The translations under genes were made by a program, and so were the position numbers. Positions 50,021 to 59,089 of a DNA stretch of 64,000 bases are shown here, piece after piece. Position 1 is the stretch's first letter. Every line of letters starts with the position of its first letter. The stretch spans positions 559,406 through 623,405 of the forward strand of contig NZ_VMBP01000001.1 of NCBI RefSeq assembly GCF_007559435.1, written 5' to 3'. The notes beneath the pieces are model-generated. The model ran no database searches. It was given only the letters and a program-made list of their open reading frames with translations, and was not told where the DNA came from. This stretch comes from Ancylobacter moscoviensis (GTDB taxonomy: Bacteria > Pseudomonadota > Alphaproteobacteria > Rhizobiales > Xanthobacteraceae).

Positions 50021-50105
50021 AAGGCACGGAACACCTGAATTGATTTCGGTTTCGCCGCGTATGATCCTTTCCTTTGGAAAATTCTAAAAGAAGGCCCGGG
50101 AGAAA

Positions 50106-50579
50106 ATGCCGCATTACGAACCCTGGAGCGACGAGCGCGCCCGCGCGGTGATCGAGGAGTTCTCTCACCTCGAAGGCCCGCTCATGCCGATGCTCCATGC
50201 GGTGCAGGAAACCTTCGGCCATGTGCCGGACGCGGTCGTGCCGATGCTGGCCGAGATGCTGAACATCTCCCGCGCCGAAGTGCATGGCGTCGTGACCTTC
50301 TATCATGATTTCCGCCACGAGCCGGCCGGCCACCACGTGCTGAAGCTGTGCCGCGCCGAGGCGTGCCAGGCGGCGGGCGGCGATGCGCTGGCCGATCACG
50401 CCGAGCACCGGCTGGGCTGCAAGCTCGGCGAGACGACGGCCGATGGCCGCGTCACCGTGGAGCCGATCTACTGCCTCGGCCTGTGCGCGACCGCGCCGTC
50501 CGCCATGCTGGACGGCAAGATCGTGGCCCGGCTCAACGAGCGTCGCCTCGACGCGCTGATCGCGGAGGCGCAGTCGTGA
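50106..50579 (+). CDS. fdsG: NAD-dependent formate dehydrogenase, gamma subunit (NuoE-like)
   Basis: Thioredoxin-fold [2Fe-2S] subunit of the soluble formate dehydrogenase, homologous to NuoE. The four cluster cysteines are visible: Cys82 and Cys87 (LCRAEACQ), Cys123 and Cys127 (CLGLC). It passes electrons between FdsA and FdsB. ATG 50106 is preceded by GGGAG. It is 157 aa. The first gene of fdsGBA-fdhD-fdsD; the fdsB start overlaps its stop. Confidence 0.96.
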   Translation: MPHYEPWSDERARAVIEEFSHLEGPLMPMLHAVQETFGHVPDAVVPMLAEMLNISRAEVHGVVTFYHDFRHEPAGHHVLKLCRAEACQAAGGDALADHAEHRLGCKLGETTADGRVTVEPIYCLGLCATAPSAMLDGKIVARLNERRLDALIAEAQS

Positions 50580-52135
50580 CCATTCGTATCTACGTTCCCA
50601 AGGACGCCTGTGCCATCGCCTGCGGTGCTGATGAGGTGGTGGAGGCCATCGAGGCCGCCGCCCGCAAGCGCCAGCAGCCGGTCGAGATCGTGCGCAACGG
50701 CTCGCGCGGCATGCTGTGGCTGGAGCCGCTGGTGGAGGTCGTGACCGCCGAGGGGCGGATCGGCTACGGCCCGGTCGAGGCCGGGGATGTCGAGGGTTTG
50801 TTCGAGGCCGGTTTCCTCACCGGCGGCGCGCACGGCCTGCGCATCGGCAAGCCGGAGGAGCATCCCTTCCTCGCCAAGCAGACGCGCCTCACCTTCGCGC
50901 GCTGCGGCATCATCGATCCGGCCTCCTATACCGATTACCGCGCCCATGGCGGCTATCGCGGGCTGGAGCGCGCGCTGCAGCTCGGCCCGGCGGAGATCAT
51001 CGAGGAAGTCAAGAAGTCCGGCCTGCGCGGCCGCGGCGGCGCCGGCTTCCCGACCGCCATCAAGTGGAAGACGGTGGCCGACGCCAAGGCGGAACGGAAG
51101 TACATCGTCTGCAATGCCGACGAGGGCGATAGCGGCACCTTCGCCGATCGCATGATCATGGAAGGCGACCCCTTCGAGCTGATCGAGGGCATGACCATCG
51201 CCGGCATCGCGGTGGGCGCCACCAAGGGCTTCGTCTACACCCGCTCGGAATATCCCCACGCCATCTGGGCGATGGAGAAGGCGATCGAGGTGGCGCGGGC
51301 GCACGGCATGCTCGGCGTCAACATCGCCGGCTCGCAGTACAGCTTCGACATGGAAGTGCGCATGGGCGCGGGCGCCTATGTGTGCGGCGAGGAGACGGCG
51401 CTGCTCGATAGTCTCGAGGGCAAGCGCGGCACGGTGCGCGCCAAGCCGCCGCTGCCGGCCCACAAGGGCCTGTTCCAGAAGCCGACCGTCATCAACAACG
51501 TGCTCTCGCTGACCGCCGTGCCGCATATCCTGGCCGATGGCGGCGAGTTCTACGCCAATTTCGGCATGGGGCGCTCGCGCGGCACCATGCCGATCCAGAT
51601 CGCCGGCAATGTGAAGTTCGGCGGCCTGTTCGAGACCGCCTTCGGCATCACGCTCGGCGAGCTGATCAACGACATCGGCGGCGGCACCGCCTCGGGCCGT
51701 CCGGTCAAGGCGGCGCAGGTGGGCGGCCCGCTCGGCGCCTATGTGCCGACCTGGCAGTTCGACCTGCCCTTCGACTACGAGTCCTTCGCGGCGAAGGACG
51801 CGCTGATCGGCCATGGCGGCATCGTGGTGTTCGACGAGAGCGCCGACATGGCCAAGATGGCGCGTTTCGCCATGGAGTTCTGCTCGGTCGAGAGCTGCGG
51901 CAAGTGCACGCCCTGCCGCATCGGCTCGACGCGCGGCGTCGAATTGATGGACCGGATCATGGCCGGCGAGCGCCGCGAGGCCAATCTCGCGACGCTGACC
52001 GACCTTTGCCAGACCATGAAGCTTGGATCGCTCTGCGCCCTTGGCGGGTTTACCCCCTATCCGGTGCTGAGCGCGATGAACCATTTCCCCGAGGATTTCG
52101 GTGCCCCGCCGCACCGCCTCGAAGCCGCTGAATGA
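50576..52135 (+). CDS. fdsB: NAD-dependent formate dehydrogenase, beta subunit (NuoF-like, FMN/NAD)
   Basis: Carries FMN and a [4Fe-4S] cluster and reduces NAD+. An N-terminal thioredoxin-like domain (residues 1-100) precedes the NuoF core, with the FMN-binding GRGGAGFP (152-159) and CNADEGDSGTFADR. The Fe-S cysteines are 441, 444 and 447 (SCGKCTPC), with Cys487. It is 519 aa from GTG 50576, overlapping fdsG by 4 bp. In complex I, NuoF lacks the thioredoxin fusion, so this is the Fds/Hox type. Confidence 0.96.
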   Translation: MTIRIYVPKDACAIACGADEVVEAIEAAARKRQQPVEIVRNGSRGMLWLEPLVEVVTAEGRIGYGPVEAGDVEGLFEAGFLTGGAHGLRIGKPEEHPFLAKQTRLTFARCGIIDPASYTDYRAHGGYRGLERALQLGPAEIIEEVKKSGLRGRGGAGFPTAIKWKTVADAKAERKYIVCNADEGDSGTFADRMIMEGDPFELIEGMTIAGIAVGATKGFVYTRSEYPHAIWAMEKAIEVARAHGMLGVNIAGSQYSFDMEVRMGAGAYVCGEETALLDSLEGKRGTVRAKPPLPAHKGLFQKPTVINNVLSLTAVPHILADGGEFYANFGMGRSRGTMPIQIAGNVKFGGLFETAFGITLGELINDIGGGTASGRPVKAAQVGGPLGAYVPTWQFDLPFDYESFAAKDALIGHGGIVVFDESADMAKMARFAMEFCSVESCGKCTPCRIGSTRGVELMDRIMAGERREANLATLTDLCQTMKLGSLCALGGFTPYPVLSAMNHFPEDFGAPPHRLEAAE

Positions 52136-52149
52136 GGAGGACGCTACGC

Positions 52150-55005
52150 ATGTCCCTCGTCCATGAGATCGACTACGGAACGCCCGCCCCGAAGACCGAC
52201 GCGCTGGTGACGCTCACCATTGACGGCATGGAAGTGACGGTGCCCGAGGGTACCTCCATCATGCGCGCGGCGATGGAGATGGGGACGCAGATCCCCAAGC
52301 TCTGCGCCACCGACAGCCTGGAGGCGTTCGGTTCCTGCCGCCTCTGCCTGATCGAGATCGAGGGCCGCAACGGCACGCCCGCCTCCTGCACCACGCCGGT
52401 GGCGCCGGGCATCAAGGTCCACACCCAGACCCCGCGCCTGGCGCAGCTGCGCAAGGGCGTGATGGAGCTCTACATCTCCGACCACCCGCTGGACTGCCTG
52501 ACCTGCGCGGCGAACGGCGACTGCGAGCTGCAGGACATGGCCGGCGCGGTCGGCCTGCGCGAGGTGCGCTACGGCATGGAGGGCGCGAACCATTTCGCCC
52601 CCACCTCCGAGTTCGTGTTGCCGAAGGACGAGTCGAACCCCTATTTCACTTATGACCCGGCCAAGTGCATCGTCTGCAATCGCTGCGTGCGCGCCTGCGA
52701 GGAAGTGCAGGGCACCTTCGCTCTGACGATTTCCGGCCGCGGCTTCGATTCCCGCGTGTCGCCCGGCCAGTCGGAAGCCTTCCTGACCTCCGAATGCGTC
52801 TCCTGCGGCGCCTGCGTGCAGGCCTGCCCGACGGCGACGCTGTCCGAGAAGCGCCTCATCGAGATCGGCACGCCCGAGCACTCGGTGGTCACCACCTGCG
52901 CCTATTGCGGCGTCGGCTGCACCTTCAAGGCGGAGATGCGCGGCCAGGAAGTGGTGCGCATGGTGCCGTGGAAGGACGGCAAGGCCAATCGCGGCCATAG
53001 CTGCGTGAAGGGCCGCTTCGCCTGGGGTTACGCCACCCATCAGGACCGCATCACCAAGCCGATGATCCGCGCCAAGGTCACCGACCCGTGGCGGGAGGTG
53101 TCGTGGGAGGAGGCGATCGCCCACACCGCTTCCGAGCTGAAGCGCATCCAGGATGCCTATGGCCGCAAGGCGGTGGGCGGCATCACCTCCTCGCGCTGCA
53201 CCAACGAGGAAGCCTATCTCGTCCAGAAGATCATCCGCGCCGGCTTCGGCACCAACAATGTCGACACCTGCGCGCGCGTCTGCCACTCGCCGACCGGCTA
53301 CGGCCTGAACCAGGCCTTCGGCACCTCGGCCGGCACGCAGGACTTCGACTCGGTCGAGGATTCCGACGTCATCCTCGTCATCGGCGCCAACCCGACCGAC
53401 GGGCACCCGGTGTTCGGCTCGCGCATGAAGAAGCGGCTGCGCCAGGGTGCCAGGCTGATCGTCATCGATCCCCGCCGCATCGACCTCGTGCGTTCGCCTC
53501 ATATCAAGGCGGACTTCCACCTGCCGCTGCAGCCGGGCACCAACGTCGCCGTCGTCACCGCGCTGGCGCATGTCGTCGTCACCGAGGGTCTGGTGAACGA
53601 GGACTATGTCCGCCAGTTCTGCGACTGGGACGAGTTCCAGGACTGGGCGGAGTTCGTGGCCGACAAGCGCCACTCGCCCGAGGAAGTCGAGAAGCTCTCC
53701 GGCGTGCCGGCCGAGCTGATCCGCGGCGCTGCCCGGCTCTATGCCACCGGCGGCAACGCGGCCATCTATTACGGCCTCGGCGTCACCGAGCACAGCCAAG
53801 GCTCCACCACCGTCATGGCCATCGCCAACCTCGCCATGGCGACCGGCAATATCGGCCGTCGCGGCGTCGGTGTGAACCCGCTGCGCGGCCAGAACAACGT
53901 GCAGGGCTCCTGCGACATGGGCTCGTTCCCGCACGAGCTGCCGGGCTACCGCCACATCTCCGACGACGCCACCCGCGCGACGTTCGAGGCCATGTGGGGT
54001 CGCCCGCTCGATCCCGAGCCCGGCCTGCGCATCCCGAACATGCTGGACGCGGCCGTCGACGGCACCTTCAAGGCGATCTACATCCAGGGCGAGGACATCC
54101 TCCAGTCCGACCCGGACACCAAGCATGTCGCCTCGGGTCTCGCGGCGATGGAGCTGGTCATCGTGCAGGACCTGTTCCTGAACGAGACCGCCAACTACGC
54201 CCATGTCTTCCTGCCGGGCTGCACCTTCCTCGAGAAGGACGGCACCTTCACCAATGCCGAGCGCCGCATCCAGCTCGTGCGCAAGGTGATGGCGCCGAAG
54301 AACGGCTATGGCGACTGGGAAGTCACCCAGATGCTGGCGCAGGCCATCGGCCTCGACTGGAACTACACCCACCCCTCGCAGATCATGGACGAGATCGCCG
54401 CGCTGACCCCGACCTTCGCCGGCGTGTCGTTCAAGAAGCTCGACGAGATGGGCTCGGTGCAGTGGCCGTGCAACGACGCCAACCCCGAGGGCATGCCGAT
54501 CATGCACATCGGCGGCTTCGCGCGCGGCAAGGGTAAGTTCGTCGTCACCGAATACGTGCCGACCGACGAGCGCTCCGGCGCCCGCTTCCCGCTGCTGCTC
54601 ACCACCGGCCGCATCCTCAGCCACTACAATGTCGGTGCGCAGACCCGCCGCACCGAGAACGTGGCCTGGCATCCGGAGGACGTGCTGGAGATCCACCCGC
54701 ACGACGCCGAGCAGCGCGGCGTGCGGGACGGCGACTGGGTGCGCATCGACAGCCGGGCGGGCTCCACGACGCTGCGCGCGGAGATCACCGACCGCGTGGC
54801 GCCGGGCGTCGTCTACACCACCTTCCACCACCCGGGCACGCAGGCGAACGTCGTGACCACCGACTTCTCCGACTGGGCGACCAACTGCCCGGAGTTCAAG
54901 GTCACGGCGGTGCAGATCGCCCGCTCGAACGGCCCGTCCGAGTGGCAGGAGGACTATGACGACTTCGCCCGCCAGAGCCGTCGCATCGCCGTCGCGGCGG
55001 AGTGA
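52150..55005 (+). CDS. fdsA: NAD-dependent formate dehydrogenase, catalytic alpha subunit (molybdopterin)
   Basis: Oxidises formate to CO2 at a bis-molybdopterin guanine dinucleotide site. The N-terminal NuoG-like part holds a [2Fe-2S] (LCATDS ... SCRLC) and the His-Cys3 cluster CLTCAANGDC; then CIVCNRCVRAC and CVSCGACVQACP, and CAYCGVGC near residue 260. The metal ligand is Cys378 in RVCHSPTGYG, so no selenocysteine is used. ATG 52150 has AGGAGG 10 bases upstream and gives 951 aa; an in-frame ATG at 52132 overlaps fdsB. Mo versus W cannot be told from sequence. Confidence 0.96.
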   Translation: MSLVHEIDYGTPAPKTDALVTLTIDGMEVTVPEGTSIMRAAMEMGTQIPKLCATDSLEAFGSCRLCLIEIEGRNGTPASCTTPVAPGIKVHTQTPRLAQLRKGVMELYISDHPLDCLTCAANGDCELQDMAGAVGLREVRYGMEGANHFAPTSEFVLPKDESNPYFTYDPAKCIVCNRCVRACEEVQGTFALTISGRGFDSRVSPGQSEAFLTSECVSCGACVQACPTATLSEKRLIEIGTPEHSVVTTCAYCGVGCTFKAEMRGQEVVRMVPWKDGKANRGHSCVKGRFAWGYATHQDRITKPMIRAKVTDPWREVSWEEAIAHTASELKRIQDAYGRKAVGGITSSRCTNEEAYLVQKIIRAGFGTNNVDTCARVCHSPTGYGLNQAFGTSAGTQDFDSVEDSDVILVIGANPTDGHPVFGSRMKKRLRQGARLIVIDPRRIDLVRSPHIKADFHLPLQPGTNVAVVTALAHVVVTEGLVNEDYVRQFCDWDEFQDWAEFVADKRHSPEEVEKLSGVPAELIRGAARLYATGGNAAIYYGLGVTEHSQGSTTVMAIANLAMATGNIGRRGVGVNPLRGQNNVQGSCDMGSFPHELPGYRHISDDATRATFEAMWGRPLDPEPGLRIPNMLDAAVDGTFKAIYIQGEDILQSDPDTKHVASGLAAMELVIVQDLFLNETANYAHVFLPGCTFLEKDGTFTNAERRIQLVRKVMAPKNGYGDWEVTQMLAQAIGLDWNYTHPSQIMDEIAALTPTFAGVSFKKLDEMGSVQWPCNDANPEGMPIMHIGGFARGKGKFVVTEYVPTDERSGARFPLLLTTGRILSHYNVGAQTRRTENVAWHPEDVLEIHPHDAEQRGVRDGDWVRIDSRAGSTTLRAEITDRVAPGVVYTTFHHPGTQANVVTTDFSDWATNCPEFKVTAVQIARSNGPSEWQEDYDDFARQSRRIAVAAE

Positions 55006-55017
55006 GCGGAGGGCCCG

Positions 55018-55851
55018 ATGATCCCGCCGGTCGTCCGTGTCGCGCGCCTTGCCGTCGTTTCTTCGGGAGCGAAGGCGGGCGAGCGGGCGATCCCCGAGGA
55101 GACGCCCGTCGCCATCGTCCATAACGGCTCCACCTATGCCGTGATGATGGCGACCCCTAGCGACCTCGAGGATTTCGGCTACGGCTTCAGCCTCACCGAG
55201 GGCGTCATTGGCGATCTCGCCGATGTCGAATCCATCGAGACGCTGGAGTTCGAGGAAGGCGTCGAGATCCGCCTCTGGCTCAACCAAGAGCGTGCCGGCG
55301 AGCAGGTGGCGCGCCGCCGCCAGATCGCAGGGCCCACGGGCTGCGGCCTGTGCGGGGTGGAAAGCCTGGAACTTGCCGTCAAGCCGGCGCGGGCCGTGGG
55401 CGAGGGGCGGAGCTTCACGGCGGCGGACATCTCCCGCGCGGTGGCGTCGCTGCCGCCCGCCCAACTGCTCAACCATGAAACCCGCGCGGTGCACGCCGCC
55501 GCCTTCTGGGAGCCGGAGGCCGGGCTGGTGGCGGTGCGCGAGGATGTCGGGCGCCACAACGCGCTCGACAAGCTGGTCGGCCATCTCGTCCGGCAAGGCC
55601 GCGCGGCGGCATCGGGCATCGTGCTGCTGACCAGCCGCGTGTCGATCGAGATGGTGCAGAAGACCGCCATGCTCGGCGCGCAGGTGCTGGTCGCGGTTTC
55701 CGCGCCGACCGCTCTCGCCGTCCGCACGGCAGAGGCCGCCGGCATCACGCTGGTGGCCATCGCCCGTGACGACGGCTTCGAAGTGTTTACCCACCCCCAT
55801 CGCATCGTGCTTGGCGGGGCAGAACAGGAGCGTATCGCCCATGTCGGCTAA
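55018..55851 (+). CDS. fdhD: Formate dehydrogenase accessory sulfurtransferase FdhD (FdsC)
   Basis: Transfers sulfur to the molybdenum cofactor, needed for FdsA maturation. The sulfur-carrying loop is Cys109-x2-Cys112 in GPTGCGLCG, and the family start region AIPEETPVAIVHNGSTYAVMMATPSDLEDFGYGFSLTEG is complete. It is 277 aa. It lies between fdsA and fdsD, matching fdsC of characterised fdsGBACD operons. Confidence 0.95.
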   Translation: MIPPVVRVARLAVVSSGAKAGERAIPEETPVAIVHNGSTYAVMMATPSDLEDFGYGFSLTEGVIGDLADVESIETLEFEEGVEIRLWLNQERAGEQVARRRQIAGPTGCGLCGVESLELAVKPARAVGEGRSFTAADISRAVASLPPAQLLNHETRAVHAAAFWEPEAGLVAVREDVGRHNALDKLVGHLVRQGRAAASGIVLLTSRVSIEMVQKTAMLGAQVLVAVSAPTALAVRTAEAAGITLVAIARDDGFEVFTHPHRIVLGGAEQERIAHVG

Positions 55852-56128
55852 TACGATGGAGCGCCTTGTCTACATGGCGAACCAGATCGGCAAGTTCTTC
55901 GAGCCGCAGGGCCACGAGAAGTCCGTGAAGGGCGTCGCCAAGCACATCAAGGATTTCTGGGATCCGCGCATGCGCGCGCGCATGGAAGATCACATCGCGG
56001 CGGGCGGCGAGGGCCTGACGCCGGCGGTGTTCGAGGCGCTGAAGACCCTGCCGCCCGTGAGCCGCGATACCATTCCGGCTCCGCACCCGACCCTGAACCC
56101 GCCGGGGCCGACCGCTCACCATCACTGA
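55841..56128 (+). CDS. fdsD: NAD-dependent formate dehydrogenase, delta subunit
   Basis: Small helical accessory subunit (95 aa) with the conserved MERLVYMANQIGKFF and GVAKHIKDFWDPRMRARM segments, followed by a proline- and histidine-rich tail. It is required for stable, active complex in other systems, but its precise role is unclear. ATG 55841 overlaps fdhD by 11 bp; ATG 55856 is an alternative start. The operon terminator lies 24 bp after its stop. Confidence 0.93.
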   Translation: MSANTMERLVYMANQIGKFFEPQGHEKSVKGVAKHIKDFWDPRMRARMEDHIAAGGEGLTPAVFEALKTLPPVSRDTIPAPHPTLNPPGPTAHHH

Positions 56129-56151
56129 GCGTCCCCCTTTCTGACTGCCGC

Positions 56152-56182
56152 AAAGCCGGCGCGTGGCAAGCGCGCCGGCTTT
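56152..56182 (+). terminator. Hairpin terminator of the formate dehydrogenase operon
   Basis: The 12-bp stem AAAGCCGGCGCG / CGCGCCGGCTTT has a 7-nt loop and ends in TTTG. It lies just after fdsD. Confidence 0.85.
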
Positions 56183-56383
56183 GTCGTGTCCGGCAGGCGC
56201 CGCGGCGAGCCGGCCATCTGCCGCTAGGTCATGTGCGTCATCGCCTTTCCCCGACGGGAAAATTCTTCCGAAATGCCCGGCTCCGGCGTGATTCGTCGCG
56301 AATCGACCACGCTTCCGCCATGCGTGAGCGGCATCCGATCCTGTAGCTTGAGGTCGGGCGGTACCAGCCGAGGTCGGGGACAG

Positions 56384-58213
56384 ATGCAGAGCGACGGACA
56401 CGCATTGCTGCTCGGGGCGCTGGTCTTCCTCGCCACGGCCGTCGTCGCCGTGCCCATCGCGCGGCGGCTCGGTCTGTCGCCGATCGTCGGCTACATCCTC
56501 GCAGGGGTGGCCATCGGACCTTCCGGCATCGGCATCTTCCACGATCCCGAGCGCATCATCACCGTGGCCGAGATCGGCGTGGTGCTGCTGCTCTTCATCA
56601 TCGGTCTGGAGCTCCAGTTCTCCCGCCTGCTGGCGCTGCGCCGCGCCATCTTCGGCCTCGGCACGGCGCAACTCATCTTCAGCGGCGCCGCCATCGCCGT
56701 GCTGACGCATTATGCCGGCAACGGCTTCGACTGGCGCGCCTCGCTGGTGGCGGGCCTTGCGCTGGCGCTCTCGGCCACCTCCATCGCGCTGCAGCTGCTG
56801 GAGGAGAAGCGCGGGCTCTCCCAGCCTTACGGCCAGCGGGCCTTCGGCGTGCTGCTGTTCCAGGACATGGCGGTGGTGCCGCTGCTTGCCTTCCTGCCGC
56901 TGCTCGCCCGAGGCACCCATGAGGAGAGCACCTTCGCCGAATCGGCGCTGCATGTCGCCATCATCGTCGGCGCGCTCATCCTGATCATCGCCATCGGGCG
57001 CTACATGCTCACGCCCTTCTTCCGCATCCTCGCGCGCTCGGGCGCGCGCGAGGTGATGACGGCCGCCGCCCTGCTCGTCGTGCTGGGGGCGGGCACGCTG
57101 ATGGCGGCGACGGGCATGTCGATGGCGCTCGGCGCCTTCCTCGCCGGCGTCATGCTGTCGGAATCGAACTTCCGCCATGAGCTGGAAGCCAATATTGACG
57201 CCTTTCGCGGCCTGCTGATCGCGCTGTTCTTCATGGGCGTCGGCATGTCCATGAATCTCGGCGTGGTGCTCGCCAACGCGCCGCTGCTGATCGCCGGCAC
57301 GCTGCTGGTGACGGTGGTGAAGGCGGTTTCCGTGTGGGCGGTGTTCCGTGTCTCCGACGGCACGCGGGCGGACGCCGTGCGCTCCGCTTCGGTGCTTACC
57401 CCGGCCGGCGAGTTCTCCTTCGTGCTCTTTCCGCTCGCCCTCGGGCTGGGACTGATCAATGCCCGCCAGAGCGATATGCTGGCGGCCTGCGCGGCCATGA
57501 CCATGCTCCTCGGCCCGCCGGTGGCGCTGATTGGCGAACGCCTCGCCCGCCGGCTGGAGCGACGCCCCGCCGATCCGCCCAAGGAGGATTTCTCCGATGC
57601 CCATGGCTCGGTGCTGGTGGTCGGTTTCGGCCGCTTCGGCCAGATCGCTTCGCAGTGCCTGCTGGCGCAGGGGCTGGAAGTCACCATCATCGACAACGAT
57701 GTCGAGATGATCCAGAGCGCCGGCCGCTTCGGCTTCCGCATCTATTACGGCGACGGCACGCGGCTCGACGTGCTGCGCGCCGCCGGCGCGGAGCGGGCGC
57801 AGGTCGTCGCCATCTGTGTCGACCGGCGCGACACCGCCGACCGCATCGTGGCGATCATGCAGGCCAACATGCCCGGCGTGCGCCTGCATGTGCGCGCCTA
57901 TGACCGCAACCATTCGGTGGCGCTGCGGACGCAAGGCGTCGACTACGAGATCCGCGAGACCTTCGAATCCGCGCTCAGCTTCGGCGAGGCGACGCTACGC
58001 GCCAACGGCATCGACGCCGCGACTGCGCAGGCGACGGTGACGGATGTGCGCCAGCGCGATCTCGAGCGGCTCAGCCGCCAGCTCGCCGAGGGCGAGGATC
58101 GCGGGCCGATCCCGATCGAGCCGGAGCCGCTGGTGCCGCCGGAGCGCAGCGCCCGTCCGCTCAATCCCGAGGCGGAGGACGTGCTCAAGCACGAGACCGA
58201 GTTCTCGTCCTGA
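56384..58213 (+). CDS. KefB/KefC-type monovalent cation:proton antiporter (CPA2) with TrkA-N domain
   Basis: Inner-membrane K+ (or Na+)/H+ antiporter or K+ efflux system. About 12 hydrophobic segments fill residues 1-390, including IVGYILAGVAIGPSG and FLAGVMLSESNFRHELEANIDAFRGLLIALFFMGVGM. A cytosolic Rossmann (TrkA-N) domain follows (VLVVGFGRFGQIASQCLLAQG, about 408-428) that binds NAD(H). ATG 56384 gives 609 aa. No glutathione-sensing KefF/G partner is adjacent, so the ligand and ion are inferred from family only. Confidence 0.9.
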   Translation: MQSDGHALLLGALVFLATAVVAVPIARRLGLSPIVGYILAGVAIGPSGIGIFHDPERIITVAEIGVVLLLFIIGLELQFSRLLALRRAIFGLGTAQLIFSGAAIAVLTHYAGNGFDWRASLVAGLALALSATSIALQLLEEKRGLSQPYGQRAFGVLLFQDMAVVPLLAFLPLLARGTHEESTFAESALHVAIIVGALILIIAIGRYMLTPFFRILARSGAREVMTAAALLVVLGAGTLMAATGMSMALGAFLAGVMLSESNFRHELEANIDAFRGLLIALFFMGVGMSMNLGVVLANAPLLIAGTLLVTVVKAVSVWAVFRVSDGTRADAVRSASVLTPAGEFSFVLFPLALGLGLINARQSDMLAACAAMTMLLGPPVALIGERLARRLERRPADPPKEDFSDAHGSVLVVGFGRFGQIASQCLLAQGLEVTIIDNDVEMIQSAGRFGFRIYYGDGTRLDVLRAAGAERAQVVAICVDRRDTADRIVAIMQANMPGVRLHVRAYDRNHSVALRTQGVDYEIRETFESALSFGEATLRANGIDAATAQATVTDVRQRDLERLSRQLAEGEDRGPIPIEPEPLVPPERSARPLNPEAEDVLKHETEFSS

Positions 58214-58222
58214 GTATGTAGC

Positions 58223-58246
58223 GGGTAATTCGCCGGCAAATTATCC
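58223..58246. repeat. Near-perfect 24-bp palindrome between convergent genes
   Basis: GGGTAATTCGCC pairs with GGCAAATTATCC except one C/A mismatch and one G-T wobble. It lies between the antiporter stop and the HAD gene, and overlaps the HAD stop. It probably acts as a bidirectional terminator-like structure; a protein-binding role is not excluded. Confidence 0.55.
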
Positions 58247-59089
58247 GGCGCGGGGAAGCACGAACTGCTCGATCGCGTGGGCGACGCCGTTCTCGTCATT
58301 GCTCACTGAGACGAAGTCGGCTTGCTCCTTCACCTCCGCCGCGGCGTTGCCCATGGCGATGCGCAGGCCGGCGACGGCGAACATCGGCAGGTCGTTGGCC
58401 ATGTCGCCGATGACCGCCACCTCGTCCATCGGCACGCCGAAATGCCGGGCGAAGGCGCGCGCCGCATAGCCCTTGTCGGTGCCGGGGGGCGTGAGGTCGA
58501 GATATTTGGCCTGCGAACGCCGCGCCGTCGCGCCCGCGCCGACCAGCGCCTGCAGCTCCGGCTCGCTTTCCGCCAGCATGTCGAAATCGGTCGAGGAGAA
58601 GACCAGCTTGCCGGCGCGGGCGATGTGGTCGCCGAACTCCGCCACCACGGTGGGCTGGAACGCCACGGTGCGGATCTCGCTGGCGACATAGGCGTTGCCG
58701 GGGTCGGTGATGAACCATTCGTCGTCGGCGAACACCCAGACATAGGCGCCGCGCGGCGCCATCATCTCGATGCCCTTGCGGGCGGCTTCCGCCGCCACGA
58801 AGTGCTGCTCCACCGGCGTGAAGTCGCCACGCTGGATGGAGCCGCCGTTGAAGCCGCCGAACAGGTCGAGCTTCAACGCCTCGACCAGGATCCTCATGCC
58901 GCGCGGCGGGCGGGCGGAGACGGCGGCGAAGGCGACGCCGGCCTCGCGCAGGCGCCGCACGGCTTCGACCGTGGTAGGAGTGACCTGCTTTTCCTTGTTC
59001 ACCAGCGTGCCGTCGACGTCCGACACCATGAGCCGGATGCGGCCCGAGGGCGTGTGCTTCGCGGCGGGCGAGGCGTCGGTTGCGGTCAT
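58241..59089 (-). CDS. Cof-type HAD-IIB family phosphatase
   Basis: Cytosolic HAD hydrolase, 282 aa. Motif I is SDVDGTLVN (nucleophile Asp), motif II FAAVSARPPRGM, and the C-terminal motif IV reads AVIGDMANDLPMF. A type IIB cap lies between them. Substrates of the family are sugar or nucleotide phosphates. Its start (ATG 59089) overlaps the zwf stop as ATGA, so it is the third gene of gnd-zwf-HAD, and a phosphosugar substrate near the pentose phosphate route is plausible. The specific substrate is not known. Confidence 0.9.
   Translation of the reverse strand: MTATDASPAAKHTPSGRIRLMVSDVDGTLVNKEKQVTPTTVEAVRRLREAGVAFAAVSARPPRGMRILVEALKLDLFGGFNGGSIQRGDFTPVEQHFVAAEAARKGIEMMAPRGAYVWVFADDEWFITDPGNAYVASEIRTVAFQPTVVAEFGDHIARAGKLVFSSTDFDMLAESEPELQALVGAGATARRSQAKYLDLTPPGTDKGYAARAFARHFGVPMDEVAVIGDMANDLPMFAVAGLRIAMGNAAAEVKEQADFVSVSNDENGVAHAIEQFVLPRAG

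Noticed and set aside
50023-50045. Possible sigma-54 (-24/-12) promoter before fdsG, suggested by GGCACG
   Set aside because: The GG and GC dinucleotides do not have the required 10-base spacing and the -12 element is missing.
52144-55842. A 1232-codon open frame on the minus strand opposite fdsA and fdhD
   Set aside because: It is a GC-rich shadow: the plus strand encodes complete, motif-bearing proteins throughout, while the minus frame is Arg/His/Asp-rich with no domain and no ribosome-binding site.
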